Assembly (NCBI GenBank): GCA_002690915.1
Contig: NZGF01000042.1
Coordinates: forward strand, 1-60,714
Length of the DNA stretch: 60,714 bases
From: Crocinitomicaceae bacterium
Lineage (GTDB): Bacteria; Bacteroidota; Bacteroidia; Flavobacteriales_D; Sanyastnellaceae
Reading direction: 5' to 3'
Position numbers and translations under genes: made by a program. The notes beneath the pieces were generated by a model that was not told the DNA's origin, ran no database searches, and saw only the letters and a list, made by a program, of their open reading frames with translations. Shown one piece after another: positions 34,036 through 42,733 of the stretch (its first letter is position 1; each line of letters opens with the position of its first letter).

Positions 34036-34986
34036 CTAAATGATCCCTTCTTTAATTAGATCGTGCAGGTGAACCATTCCCGCATATTCACTGCCTTTGG
34101 TCACAATAAGCTGTGAAATGGCGTGCTGTTCCATGACCTGCAAGGCATGTACGGCCAGGTGTTTTGATTCCAGTGTTTTAGGATTAGCTGACATAAGTGC
34201 CGACGCGGAAGTATGTTCCTGCTCAGGAGCTTCTAGGTGACGGCGCAAGTCGCCATCGGTTATGATGCCAACGATACGTTTAGAGTCCATTACTGCTGTT
34301 GCGCCGCAGCGGCCTTGGCTTATTTGCAGTACCACTTCGGATAGAGGTGAGTCCGGTTGAACTCGGGGCGCGCGTGCCGAATCGAGCAGATCCCCAATTC
34401 GAGTGTAAAGCCGTTTGCCTAGTGCGCCCCCTGGGTGCATTTCAGCAAAGTCTTCTGCTTTGAATCCTCGGGCCTCCATCAAGCAGGTCGCCAACGCATC
34501 CCCCATGGCCATCTGCGCTGCTGTGCTTGATGTTGGCGCCAAATCCAAGGGACAGGCTTCTTTCGAAACAGTGGTGTCGAGGATGAAATCTGCGTGCTGG
34601 GCAAGGTGTGAAGAGCAGTTACCGACCATACCAATCAAAGGAATGGAGCGGCTCTTGATTAGAGGAGTGAGGGCTTTGATTTCGGGTGAGTTCCCACTTT
34701 TGGAAATGCACATCACGGCATCATCGCTCTGTATCAATCCGAGGTCGCCATGGATGGCATCTGCCGCGTGCATGAAGATTGCTGGGGTTCCGGTGGAATT
34801 GAACGTTGCGACTAGCTTTTGTGCGATGATGGCACTTTTACCGATACCAGTCATGATGACCCGACCATCCATTCGAAGGATCAGTTGGCCAACGGCTTCA
34901 AAGGATTCATCCAATTGTTTCACCAAATGCGCGATCGCTTGGCTTTCGAGTTCAATGGTGTGGGTTGCCCGTTCTATCCAATTCAT
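34036..34986 (-). CDS. kdsD: D-arabinose 5-phosphate isomerase (KpsF/GutQ family)
   Basis: Converts ribulose 5-phosphate to arabinose 5-phosphate, the first step towards KDO of LPS. From ATG 34986 the protein has 316 residues: a SIS sugar-isomerase domain (about 35-170, with MTGIGKSAIIAQKLVATFNSTG and ISKSGNSPEIKAL) followed by a pair of CBS domains (about 200-316, VVLQISQGRCGATAVMD, GIITDGDLRRHLE). The HPGGALGKRL motif joins them. An upstream open stretch of 43 codons is rejected: it holds the likely promoter. KDO synthesis agrees with lptB and rfaE2 elsewhere in the window. Confidence 0.94.
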   Translation of the reverse strand: MNWIERATHTIELESQAIAHLVKQLDESFEAVGQLILRMDGRVIMTGIGKSAIIAQKLVATFNSTGTPAIFMHAADAIHGDLGLIQSDDAVMCISKSGNSPEIKALTPLIKSRSIPLIGMVGNCSSHLAQHADFILDTTVSKEACPLDLAPTSSTAAQMAMGDALATCLMEARGFKAEDFAEMHPGGALGKRLYTRIGDLLDSARAPRVQPDSPLSEVVLQISQGRCGATAVMDSKRIVGIITDGDLRRHLEAPEQEHTSASALMSANPKTLESKHLAVHALQVMEQHAISQLIVTKGSEYAGMVHLHDLIKEGII

Positions 34987-35078
34987 AACATGCCAGAGTG
35001 AAAAAACCGTGAATTTCAGCTTCTCAATCGTGGGTTTCACGTCGAGTGAGCGACAAAACACCTTATCTTTAGTTAGCG

Positions 35079-35086
35079 CAAAGCTA
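35079..35086 (-). promoter_or_regulatory. -7 box of kdsD
   Basis: TAGCTTTG on the minus strand, a perfect TAnnTTTG, lies 92 bases before the kdsD ATG. A near match on the plus strand, TATCTTTA (35064-35071), could serve the divergent recQ. The 140-bp region between the two genes holds no other feature I can see. Confidence 0.4.
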
Positions 35087-35126
35087 CGCTTTTCGCCCGG
35101 CTTGACCGGAACCAAACGTCTGATTG

Positions 35127-37325
35127 ATGAGTACCGTAGAACTGATGCCCGCCGAGGCGCTCAAGCATTTTTTTGGATTCGATGAGTTCAAGGGAGAGCA
35201 GGAGCAAGTGGTGAAGTGTGTGCTAGAGGGGAGTGATGCATTTGTCATCATGCCGACAGGGGGCGGAAAGTCGATGTGCTATCAATTGCCGGCGTTGATG
35301 ATGGAGGGAACGGCTATCGTAGTGTCCCCACTTATCGCTTTGATGAAAAATCAAGTGGATGCCATCCGCGGGCACCATGAAGGCGATTCCATAGCGCACT
35401 TCCTCAATTCTAGTTTAACAAAAGCCGAAGCAGTCCAAGTACGAGAAGATGTCAGCACCGGTTTGACCAAGTTGCTTTACGTCGCACCGGAAAGCCTTAC
35501 CAAAGAGGATAACATCAACTTCTTGCGCAGCGTCCGAATCAGTTTTGTGGCGGTAGATGAGGCGCACTGTATTTCCGAATGGGGCCATGATTTCCGTCCG
35601 GAATACCGCCGCATACGGACCATTGTGAATCAAATAGCTGAAGTACCCATTATCGCACTTACAGCAACAGCAACACCCAAGGTCCAAGCTGATATCCAGA
35701 AAAATTTGGGCATGAATGACGCCCGGTTGTTTAAGGCTTCCTTCAACCGCGAGAACTTGTTCTACGAAGTTCGGCCCAAGAAAGATGCGCTAAAGCAGAT
35801 CGTTCGGCATGCAAAGACGAACGTTGGCAAAAGCGGCATCGTCTATTGCTTGAGCCGAAAGAAGGTGGAACAAATTGCTGAGGTTTTGCGCGTGAATGGA
35901 ATAAAGGCCTTAGGGTACCATGCGGGCATGGACGCGAACCAACGAAGTCACATACAGGATCAATTCTTGATGCAGGACGTTGATGTCATTGTGGCGACCA
36001 TTGCATTTGGTATGGGCATTGACAAACCAGACGTTCGGTATGTCATTCACTACGACATGCCTAAATCCTTGGAGAGTTACTATCAGGAAACTGGACGTGC
36101 AGGACGGGACGGCGGTGAAGGCTATTGCATTGCTTTTTACAGCCACCGGGACATCGAAAAACTGGAAAAGTTCCTGCAAGGAAAGCCACTTGCCGAACAG
36201 GAAATAGGAGCTCAGCTCCTGCAAGAGGTCATGGCTTATGCTGAGACGTCCATGAGTCGTCGAAAGTTCTTGCTCCACTACTTTGGAGAGGCTTACGACG
36301 AAGTCAACGGTCCTGGGGCACAGAATTGTGACAACATGGCGAACCCGCCCAAATTGCGGGACGGCCAAGAAGAAATCCACTTGATTCTGAGTGCAATTCT
36401 CGAGCACAAGCAAACGTTTCGGGCACCCTTCTATACGGGTATGCTCTGCGGTCATGAGAACCGCGAAATCCAAGACTACAAAGGCACCACCAGTTCGTTC
36501 TGGAAACGGGGTCAGGAACACGATGAAAAGCACTGGAATGGAATCATTCGGCAAATGCTGGTCCTCGGATTTTTGCGAAAGGAGATTGAAACGTTTGGCG
36601 TTTTGAAGATTACGGACCGCGGCATGGGATTCTTGACCAGTCCCAAACCGGCAATGGTTGCGAAAGAACGGGATTACTCTGATGTCGATGCCATGGACAG
36701 CATGAGCCAGACGCGCTCTAGCCAAGGTGGCGCTGCCGATGTGAAATTGCGTGATATGCTGAAGGCATTGCGCAAGGAGGTAGCCGATGCGGAATCACTT
36801 CCTCCATACGTCATCTTACAAGACATCAGTCTCGATGAGATGGCCATTCATTATCCGCTTGACGAAGACGAGCTCCTTCGCATTACCGGTGTTGGCTCCG
36901 GCAAGGCAAAGAAATACGGGACTCCTTTTTTGGAGTTGATTGCTGATTACGTCAAGGAGGAGGGTATTGACCGGGCAAAGGATTTGTTGGTGCGGTCGAC
37001 CAGTGCGCGCTCCTCGTCAAAAGTTCACATCATTCAGCGCATCGACCGTCAGATTGAATTGGCTGACATCGCGCGGGACCTCAATTTACCCCTAGAGGAC
37101 GTGCTGAATGAGATAGAGAACATTGTCTCGGCGGGTACCAAGGTTAACTTGGATTACATCATCGGCAAGACCTTGGATGAAGAGAGTCTGGAGGAATTGT
37201 TTGATTTCCTTAAGGAAAGTGAGGATGAGGGGACTGCGGAATTGATAGCCGAGTGGAACGACGTGTACAGCGAAGAGGAACTGCGGATGGCCCGCATCAA
37301 ATTCCTGAGCGAATACGCAAACTGA
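35127..37325 (+). CDS. recQ: ATP-dependent DNA helicase RecQ
   Basis: 3'-5' helicase of the RecFOR repair route. From ATG 35127 it has 732 residues: Walker A MPTGGGKSMCYQ (42-53), DEAH box VDEAHCISEWGHDFRP (143-158), motif VI ETGRAGRDG (321-329), then the RQC region, an HRDC domain (about 540-600, YVILQDISLDEMA) and a final HTH-like segment of about 100 residues (IELADIARDLNLPLEDVLNEIE). The RQC zinc site is degenerate: SRRK at 377-380 replaces CRR, and only Cys401 of the four cysteines remains (NCDNM). I recall similar loss in other Bacteroidota RecQ proteins. Confidence 0.95.
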   Translation: MSTVELMPAEALKHFFGFDEFKGEQEQVVKCVLEGSDAFVIMPTGGGKSMCYQLPALMMEGTAIVVSPLIALMKNQVDAIRGHHEGDSIAHFLNSSLTKAEAVQVREDVSTGLTKLLYVAPESLTKEDNINFLRSVRISFVAVDEAHCISEWGHDFRPEYRRIRTIVNQIAEVPIIALTATATPKVQADIQKNLGMNDARLFKASFNRENLFYEVRPKKDALKQIVRHAKTNVGKSGIVYCLSRKKVEQIAEVLRVNGIKALGYHAGMDANQRSHIQDQFLMQDVDVIVATIAFGMGIDKPDVRYVIHYDMPKSLESYYQETGRAGRDGGEGYCIAFYSHRDIEKLEKFLQGKPLAEQEIGAQLLQEVMAYAETSMSRRKFLLHYFGEAYDEVNGPGAQNCDNMANPPKLRDGQEEIHLILSAILEHKQTFRAPFYTGMLCGHENREIQDYKGTTSSFWKRGQEHDEKHWNGIIRQMLVLGFLRKEIETFGVLKITDRGMGFLTSPKPAMVAKERDYSDVDAMDSMSQTRSSQGGAADVKLRDMLKALRKEVADAESLPPYVILQDISLDEMAIHYPLDEDELLRITGVGSGKAKKYGTPFLELIADYVKEEGIDRAKDLLVRSTSARSSSKVHIIQRIDRQIELADIARDLNLPLEDVLNEIENIVSAGTKVNLDYIIGKTLDEESLEELFDFLKESEDEGTAELIAEWNDVYSEEELRMARIKFLSEYAN

Positions 37326-37330
37326 GTCGA

Positions 37331-37717
37331 CTAAGGATACAGGTCGTTCCAAGAACGAATAATTAAGCGCGCTGATGCCAAGAGCATGAATATGCCGAAT
37401 ACCAATCTGACCACGGAAGGATTGATGCGAAGGGACCACTTGCTCCCTAGCCAAGCGCCCAGAACAAACGTCATGGCCAAAACTCCAGCATACTCCAATT
37501 GAATCTGGCCTGCTTTGTAATAACTAATAACTGCGAGGATACCAATGGGCGGGATCATCATCGCTAAAGAAGTGCCCTGAGCCATGTGTTGATTCAGTCC
37601 CAACCCGAGAACCAGAGCAGGAACGATAATCATTCCGCCTCCAATGCCAACGAATCCACTGGCAATGCCAGCAAGGAGTCCGATGCAGAGCAATAGAAAG
37701 AGTGTTTGGATATCCAT
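37331..37717 (-). CDS. Short TauE/SafE-type membrane protein (half-size)
   Basis: A 128-residue protein with about four membrane spans. The N-terminus FLLLCIGLLAGIASGFVGIGGGMIIVPAL carries the glycine-rich motif of the TauE/SafE (DUF81) permease family, usually about 250 residues with two such halves. Only the first half is present and the gene is compact, with its own start and stop, so it is either a true half-size form that dimerises or a remnant. Substrate unknown; the family is associated with sulfite or organosulfonate export. It lies 3 bp after the large propeller/barrel gene. Confidence 0.82.
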   Translation of the reverse strand: MDIQTLFLLLCIGLLAGIASGFVGIGGGMIIVPALVLGLGLNQHMAQGTSLAMMIPPIGILAVISYYKAGQIQLEYAGVLAMTFVLGAWLGSKWSLRINPSVVRLVFGIFMLLASARLIIRSWNDLYP

Positions 37718-37720
37718 AGC

Positions 37721-40700
37721 TTAGAAATCGAGTTGAAGAGAAAGGTTGAAAATACGGTCTTGCCAGCGCCCGTCATCTACGCCCCAGCTCCAATCGGCGC
37801 GCAGCCAATACCCCAACACCTTGCCCCGAAATCCGAAGCCCGTGCCCCAGATAACAGGCTCACGGTTGTTATCGATGGTGACTGTGATGGGGTTTTGTGT
37901 CACGGTCACTTGATTGAACGTATTGGCATTGTCATAAGGGTGTTTGCCATTCCAGGCCGAACCCACGTCAAAGAATCCCACGCATTGGAGGGTTCGCAGT
38001 AATTCGGTGTCAACCGCTCGTGAACTGAAAGTGCTCCAAATCGGAATGCGCAATTCGCTGTTGAAGAGTGCCATGTGTGAGCCGTTTCGTGCATTGGCGT
38101 TGAATCCTCGGAGCGGTGCAAGGCGAGTTTGGTACGCATAATTGATGCTTGGATCAATGGGAGATTCTGTATTGGCAATCAGCGACAACGTATTGTCGAC
38201 ACCCCCTACCATGTGCAGCAGGCGTTGTTTGCCGATGGACCAATCAGCTGCCAGTCGGTTAGCCCAAATCACATTCCGCCACAGCGGCTTGTACGTACGA
38301 ACGTCGAATCCAACGGTTCCAAAGGTGGACTCCGGTGCATTGGGATTGATGAAATACTCCGCCCAAATTCGGTAGCGCATTCCTTCGGGGATGTTGATCA
38401 TCCGTTCTCTGGTGTTGTCGAATACGTAGGCAACCAAGGCACCTGCTTGCCCTGCGAATTGGGTGGATTTGGTCAGGTTGAACGCATCCGTCGACAAGGG
38501 GGTGATGCGGTCGAGCCGGCAGACGCCTTGCAGGCGAATGCTGCGTACTTCATCCAAGGCGTATTTCCATTGACGGCGGAGTATATGAATGTGGGTGCGC
38601 ACGAAGGTTTGGTTGTTTTCAATGCCTTGTGTCACCCCTTGACGTTCAATCATCCAGGTCCTGTCCCACCTTCCTGTCAGATCAGAATAAGCAAACAAAT
38701 ACCTGCTATTTTCGAGAGATCCGGCCAATCGAAAACCTGCCGTGAACCTCCGGTTTTCGAATAAATCGGCGATGGAGATTTGGGATAATCCACCCAGGCC
38801 GGGTTGCACAGCTATGTTGCCACTGTACGCTTGATAAAAGGTAGACCCAAAGGAGTTGTCCAATTGACCCGTGATGGATTCGATGGCGTAATTCAGGCGA
38901 TAGTTTCGGGGTTTGGGCAATTTGAAAGGCACCCACTCTTCAAGTCTGCCTTCTGCATTTTCATTTATTACTTGGGGTTCTGTTTCTTCATTGTCGGAGT
39001 TTGACCACGGCCCAAAGGTGTAATTGCGAAAATCGGCTTCGGTCGGCCCCGGTGTCCAGTTCCAGTCCAATTGAACGTCTGAGGCCTCAACTGCATCGGC
39101 ACTGCCCGGAGCGATGTCTTGCCAATCTTCTTTGTTTTCGGTCGTTTCCACCCAGAATGGATGCCCGGTCAGCAGGTGAGAAAATCCGGAGGCACTGCGC
39201 GAGGGGATCCATTGGAAATGCGAAGCGGGCTGTTCCAATTTTGCAGCCAGTCTTTGCTGCGTGAACCATCGGTAATGGATGGTGGTGTCGATGTACGCCA
39301 CAGCGCTATCGCGCCATGAGGTCCACCGCTCTTGAGAGCCGTCTTCCAGTTCCACTAAGAATGTCACGTGTTCGTCGGATTGCAGCTGAGGGAAGCGTTC
39401 ATCCCGCTGTGGTGTTTTAACCCAATGGATGAGCTGAGGCTCGTCATCTGTCCATTGCAACGCAAACAAGTCTTGGTTGGGGTTAACCGGTTCACCAAAT
39501 ACGAATTCTCTCTCTAGATTGGCGGTAGGGCGATTGGAAGCGAACCAGATGGTGCTGCCGTCCTCACTGAAAATAGGGTTTAAGTCGTCGTACGGATCGC
39601 TCCACAAGGCGGTGTGGTTGTTCCCTAGAATTTGATACCGATACAAGTCTGACTGCCCGTCTTTGACTCCGCTCCAAACCATGGATAAGCCATCCGGCGC
39701 GTAGGACATTGATAAGATTTTGTCAATCCGAAAGACCTCCTTTTCGACCGATTCAAACGATGTCAGGTCCACAGAATAAATCAGGTTGCGCGAGCCCTGT
39801 TCGAGTGCATAGGTGAGAACATTACCATTCGGATGCCAAGCCATTGCGGGTAGCGTGCGGTCTTGGATGCGGTCAATTTTGTGGCCGTGGCGTCCTACAC
39901 GCCGCACGTCGCCAGTGCTGCGGTTTCCCACCCAGACCTCCAATTGCCCTCTTTCATCACGTGCCCATGCGTACTGGTTGCCATCTGGATGCACCGTCAG
40001 TGCTCGGAATTCAACATTGGGTTGGACTGGGAGGTGAAGTAATCCGGTGTTATGCCGAGCCTTTCGCAGGTCCCTTCGCGTGGCCAAGGCGGGGAACTGA
40101 TCATCGGGTCCGGCGGTATCCATGTGGTAACGGCTCGCCTCCTCCAACAGCAAAGTGAGATTCATGCCGGTAGCGTATTGAAGGCCTTTTTCGAGGTTGC
40201 TCGAAACCCTCACCATGTAAAGGGTATTTGATATTACGGCTTCACCAAACACATCGGCGATGTACTTCCACACTCCGTGGCCGACCCAACGGGCTTTTTC
40301 TCCGGTCGTCCTGTGCGCATTGGTGATTTCCCCGCAGCGAGCGGCGTCCCAAACGTGCAGTGCCGCTTCGGCCGACCAAGGTTGGGCGACATAGCTGTGC
40401 AGGCCTGCTTTGAACCAATCCGGAAAAGAGATGCCTGTTGTCGATGAGCGGAGCGCTTCTTGCCAATTGCCACCGTATAGTATTTGGTTGAAAAGCAGGC
40501 TGGACAAGCTTCTTTTGATGTCCTCCTCCGTATGTTTCCAGATGCCGTCGGCGTACACGAATAGCTTGGAGCCGACAAGGGTGGCGGTTCCGCCTATGTT
40601 TTGGGCATTCAGCTGGCCGCTGCCGATATTCGATTGACGGAATTCAGCTTGTTTGTTGTACACGAGAATCTGGACGGTTCCCTCAATGCTGCGATCGTAA

Positions 40701-40951
40701 AGCCCTTCAACCGCTTCAATCCAACCTTTGATTTCTGAAGTGATGCGGTTAGCGTATGCCTTTCCCCCCTGGTAGTAGTAAACCTCCGCCCGTGAGGTAG
40801 GAAGATACTGCCATTCGAAGGTTCGGTGCTGAACACGGTTCTTGCCAAACTCCATGTTAGACCCGTCATAGAACTGGCCCGACGCCATGCTAGTCGCACA
40901 GGCCATGAGTGCGCTAGAAATGAACCGTATGAAATAGCTTTGCCGCAGCAT
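37721..40951 (-). CDS. Large exported beta-propeller protein with C-terminal Omp85-like barrel
   Basis: A 1076-residue outer-membrane protein. Signal peptide 1 to about 25 (ending SMASGQ). A peptidase-MA-like region (about 30-290) follows, then TolB/PD40 propeller repeats (about 310-530: VHPDGNQYAWARDERGQ, SEDGSTIWFASNRP), a linker, and a C-terminal beta-barrel resembling the Omp85/bacterial surface antigen family (RGFNANARNGSHMALFNSEL, WSWGVDDGRWQDRIFNLSLQLDF) with the terminal Phe expected of Bam-inserted proteins. Peptidase activity is doubtful: no HExxH is seen. Function unknown; proteins of this build are typical of Bacteroidota. ATG 40951 lies six bases after a variant -7 box. Confidence 0.82.
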   Translation of the reverse strand: MLRQSYFIRFISSALMACATSMASGQFYDGSNMEFGKNRVQHRTFEWQYLPTSRAEVYYYQGGKAYANRITSEIKGWIEAVEGLYDRSIEGTVQILVYNKQAEFRQSNIGSGQLNAQNIGGTATLVGSKLFVYADGIWKHTEEDIKRSLSSLLFNQILYGGNWQEALRSSTTGISFPDWFKAGLHSYVAQPWSAEAALHVWDAARCGEITNAHRTTGEKARWVGHGVWKYIADVFGEAVISNTLYMVRVSSNLEKGLQYATGMNLTLLLEEASRYHMDTAGPDDQFPALATRRDLRKARHNTGLLHLPVQPNVEFRALTVHPDGNQYAWARDERGQLEVWVGNRSTGDVRRVGRHGHKIDRIQDRTLPAMAWHPNGNVLTYALEQGSRNLIYSVDLTSFESVEKEVFRIDKILSMSYAPDGLSMVWSGVKDGQSDLYRYQILGNNHTALWSDPYDDLNPIFSEDGSTIWFASNRPTANLEREFVFGEPVNPNQDLFALQWTDDEPQLIHWVKTPQRDERFPQLQSDEHVTFLVELEDGSQERWTSWRDSAVAYIDTTIHYRWFTQQRLAAKLEQPASHFQWIPSRSASGFSHLLTGHPFWVETTENKEDWQDIAPGSADAVEASDVQLDWNWTPGPTEADFRNYTFGPWSNSDNEETEPQVINENAEGRLEEWVPFKLPKPRNYRLNYAIESITGQLDNSFGSTFYQAYSGNIAVQPGLGGLSQISIADLFENRRFTAGFRLAGSLENSRYLFAYSDLTGRWDRTWMIERQGVTQGIENNQTFVRTHIHILRRQWKYALDEVRSIRLQGVCRLDRITPLSTDAFNLTKSTQFAGQAGALVAYVFDNTRERMINIPEGMRYRIWAEYFINPNAPESTFGTVGFDVRTYKPLWRNVIWANRLAADWSIGKQRLLHMVGGVDNTLSLIANTESPIDPSINYAYQTRLAPLRGFNANARNGSHMALFNSELRIPIWSTFSSRAVDTELLRTLQCVGFFDVGSAWNGKHPYDNANTFNQVTVTQNPITVTIDNNREPVIWGTGFGFRGKVLGYWLRADWSWGVDDGRWQDRIFNLSLQLDF

Positions 40952-40957
40952 TCCATT

Positions 40958-40965
40958 CGAAGTTA
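40958..40965 (-). promoter_or_regulatory. Variant -7 box (TAACTTCG) of the propeller/barrel gene
   Basis: TAACTTCG (minus strand) ends six bases before the ATG at 40951 within the 21-bp gap to the divergent MBL-fold gene. One mismatch to TAnnTTTG. Confidence 0.35.
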
Positions 40966-40972
40966 CACCGAG

Positions 40973-41638
40973 ATGATAGAACTCCACACCTTCACGTTCA
41001 ACACGTTTTCAGAGCAGACTTATCTTATTGACCACGGAAACGGAGAGGCGACGGTAGTTGATCCGGGAATGAGCAATACCAACGAGCACGAAACGTTTGC
41101 AAATTTTTGCTCCGACAGGTCGCTGAAGCCCGTCCAATTGGTATTGACTCACGCCCACTTGGACCACGTTCAGGGGGCAGGATGGGTGCACGAAAAGTGG
41201 GGGTTGACGCCGCGGTTGCACCCCTTGGATCGGGCGACGTACGAAGCAGCCCCCCTGTCAGCCATGGTTTACGGTGTCCTCATGGATTTCCTTCCTCCAC
41301 TGGGTCCCGAATTGAAGGCCGATGAACCGATCCGTTGCGGCGAGGAAGAATTGGAAATTCGATTCACGCCGGGCCACGCTCCTGGTCACGTCGTTTTCGT
41401 ATACACTCCGGGCAAATGGGTCATAGGTGGAGACGTCTTGTTTCAACGGAGCATCGGTCGAACGGATCTCCCTGGAAGCCACGCCCCGGATTTGGTACGC
41501 AGCATTGAGCAGCAGCTGTATACGTTACCGGACGATTTCGAAGTGTGGCCGGGACATGGCCCGTCGACCATAATTGGGGAAGAGAAAGCCGCGAACCCCT
41601 TCGTCAATGCTGCCGGAACGGGGATGCTACAGGCCTAA
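40973..41638 (+). CDS. MBL-fold metallo-hydrolase (glyoxalase II-like)
   Basis: Cytosolic two-metal hydrolase of 221 residues. The metal motif is THAHLDHVQG (HxHxDH), with later ligands in TPGHAPGHV, GGDVLF and GHGPST. This matches the hydroxyacylglutathione hydrolase-like branch of the superfamily, but the C-terminal substrate domain of true glyoxalase II is absent, so a thioester or related substrate is only suggested. ATG 40973 begins the conserved first strand IELHTFTFNTFSEQTYLID. It is divergent from the large outer-membrane gene, with 21 bp between starts. Confidence 0.9.
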   Translation: MIELHTFTFNTFSEQTYLIDHGNGEATVVDPGMSNTNEHETFANFCSDRSLKPVQLVLTHAHLDHVQGAGWVHEKWGLTPRLHPLDRATYEAAPLSAMVYGVLMDFLPPLGPELKADEPIRCGEEELEIRFTPGHAPGHVVFVYTPGKWVIGGDVLFQRSIGRTDLPGSHAPDLVRSIEQQLYTLPDDFEVWPGHGPSTIIGEEKAANPFVNAAGTGMLQA

Positions 41639-41653
41639 ATGAGATAGCGTGCG

Positions 41654-42733
41654 TTAACCGAGCTCCGGGGTATCAAGCTGAATGTTTCGCCTTTCAGCTT
41701 CTGCATCGAGGTTCACGAGTTCGAACGAGAAGGAAGTGCCTTCATTAAGTAAGGACTGCACTTGGATGGATTGGCCGTGGGCTTCGATGATGTGCTTAAC
41801 AATGGCTAAGCCCAATCCCGAGCCACCGGCATGGCGGGAGCGGCTTTTGTCGACGCGATAGAAGCGTTCGTAAATGCGGCTAAGGTCCTCATTGGAGATG
41901 CCGATGCCGTTGTCCTCGACCGTGATTTGAACGGTTTCGCCCTCGGCTTCGAGGCGCAAGGTGCTTTGACCGCCTTCCTTGCCGTAGTGGATGGAATTGA
42001 CGAGCAGGTTGGTGAGGACTTGGCGAATTTGGACAGGACCACACAAGACGTGGAGGCTCTCCATCCCGGGTTCGGGCAATTCGAGTCGAACGTCGATGCC
42101 CATTTTTTGCGCCTTGGCTTCAACGCCGTCGATGGCCTCCTTGCACGTATCAATGATGTTGCACGGCGCGAGGGTTAGGGCCAGGCTGTCCGACTCCAAC
42201 TTGGTGATTGTATCCAAATCTTCAATCAACTCGGTCATGCGGCTGACGTTGTTGTCGGCCTTCTCCAAGAACCGTCGGACCAGTTCTTCATCTTTGAGGT
42301 CGGATTCAATGAGCGTCAAGATGAAGCCTTGAATGTTAAACAGGGGTGTTTTGAGCTCGTGGGCGAGGTTGCCGATGAATTCTTTTCGGAACGAATCCTT
42401 AGCCTCGAGTGACTTGATGTCGGCGATTTGGCTGTTGGCCCACACCAGTATGTCATCAAGGGACTGCTGTTCGAGCTGGCCCTCCTCCGCGCTGGAAGAT
42501 TGGGTGATGGCTTCGGACAGGTCCTTAACCCTCCGCTGAAGTAGTTTTTTGACCGACCATTCAATGATCAACATGCTCAACGTTTCCGTGAGCAGCGCTG
42601 CGAGAATGGCCAACGCCCAGAGGTGCATGGCGTCCAACGCCCGCAACAACAATAACGTTGATACACCCGCCAACACGGCGAGCAGAGGCGAAGTTTTATT
42701 CGCCAGTTCTCTTGGGGTCGAATCCGGGCTCAC
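41654..42733 (-). CDS. Sensor histidine kinase (PhoR-like)
   Basis: Membrane sensor kinase of 359 residues. Two hydrophobic spans (17-31, 38-58) are separated by only a few residues, so there is almost no periplasmic sensor loop. A HAMP- or PAS-like linker follows, then the dimerisation/phosphoacceptor helix GNLAHELKTPL with His125, the N box LLVNSIHYG, G1 VEDNGIGIS and G2 GGSGLGLAIVKHIIEAHG. The absence of a periplasmic domain fits PhoR-type kinases that sense through the Pst transporter. Its start overlaps the response regulator stop (ATGA). Phosphate sensing is inferred from this plan and from the upstream Pho-box-like repeats. Confidence 0.9.
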   Translation of the reverse strand: MSPDSTPRELANKTSPLLAVLAGVSTLLLLRALDAMHLWALAILAALLTETLSMLIIEWSVKKLLQRRVKDLSEAITQSSSAEEGQLEQQSLDDILVWANSQIADIKSLEAKDSFRKEFIGNLAHELKTPLFNIQGFILTLIESDLKDEELVRRFLEKADNNVSRMTELIEDLDTITKLESDSLALTLAPCNIIDTCKEAIDGVEAKAQKMGIDVRLELPEPGMESLHVLCGPVQIRQVLTNLLVNSIHYGKEGGQSTLRLEAEGETVQITVEDNGIGISNEDLSRIYERFYRVDKSRSRHAGGSGLGLAIVKHIIEAHGQSIQVQSLLNEGTSFSFELVNLDAEAERRNIQLDTPELG

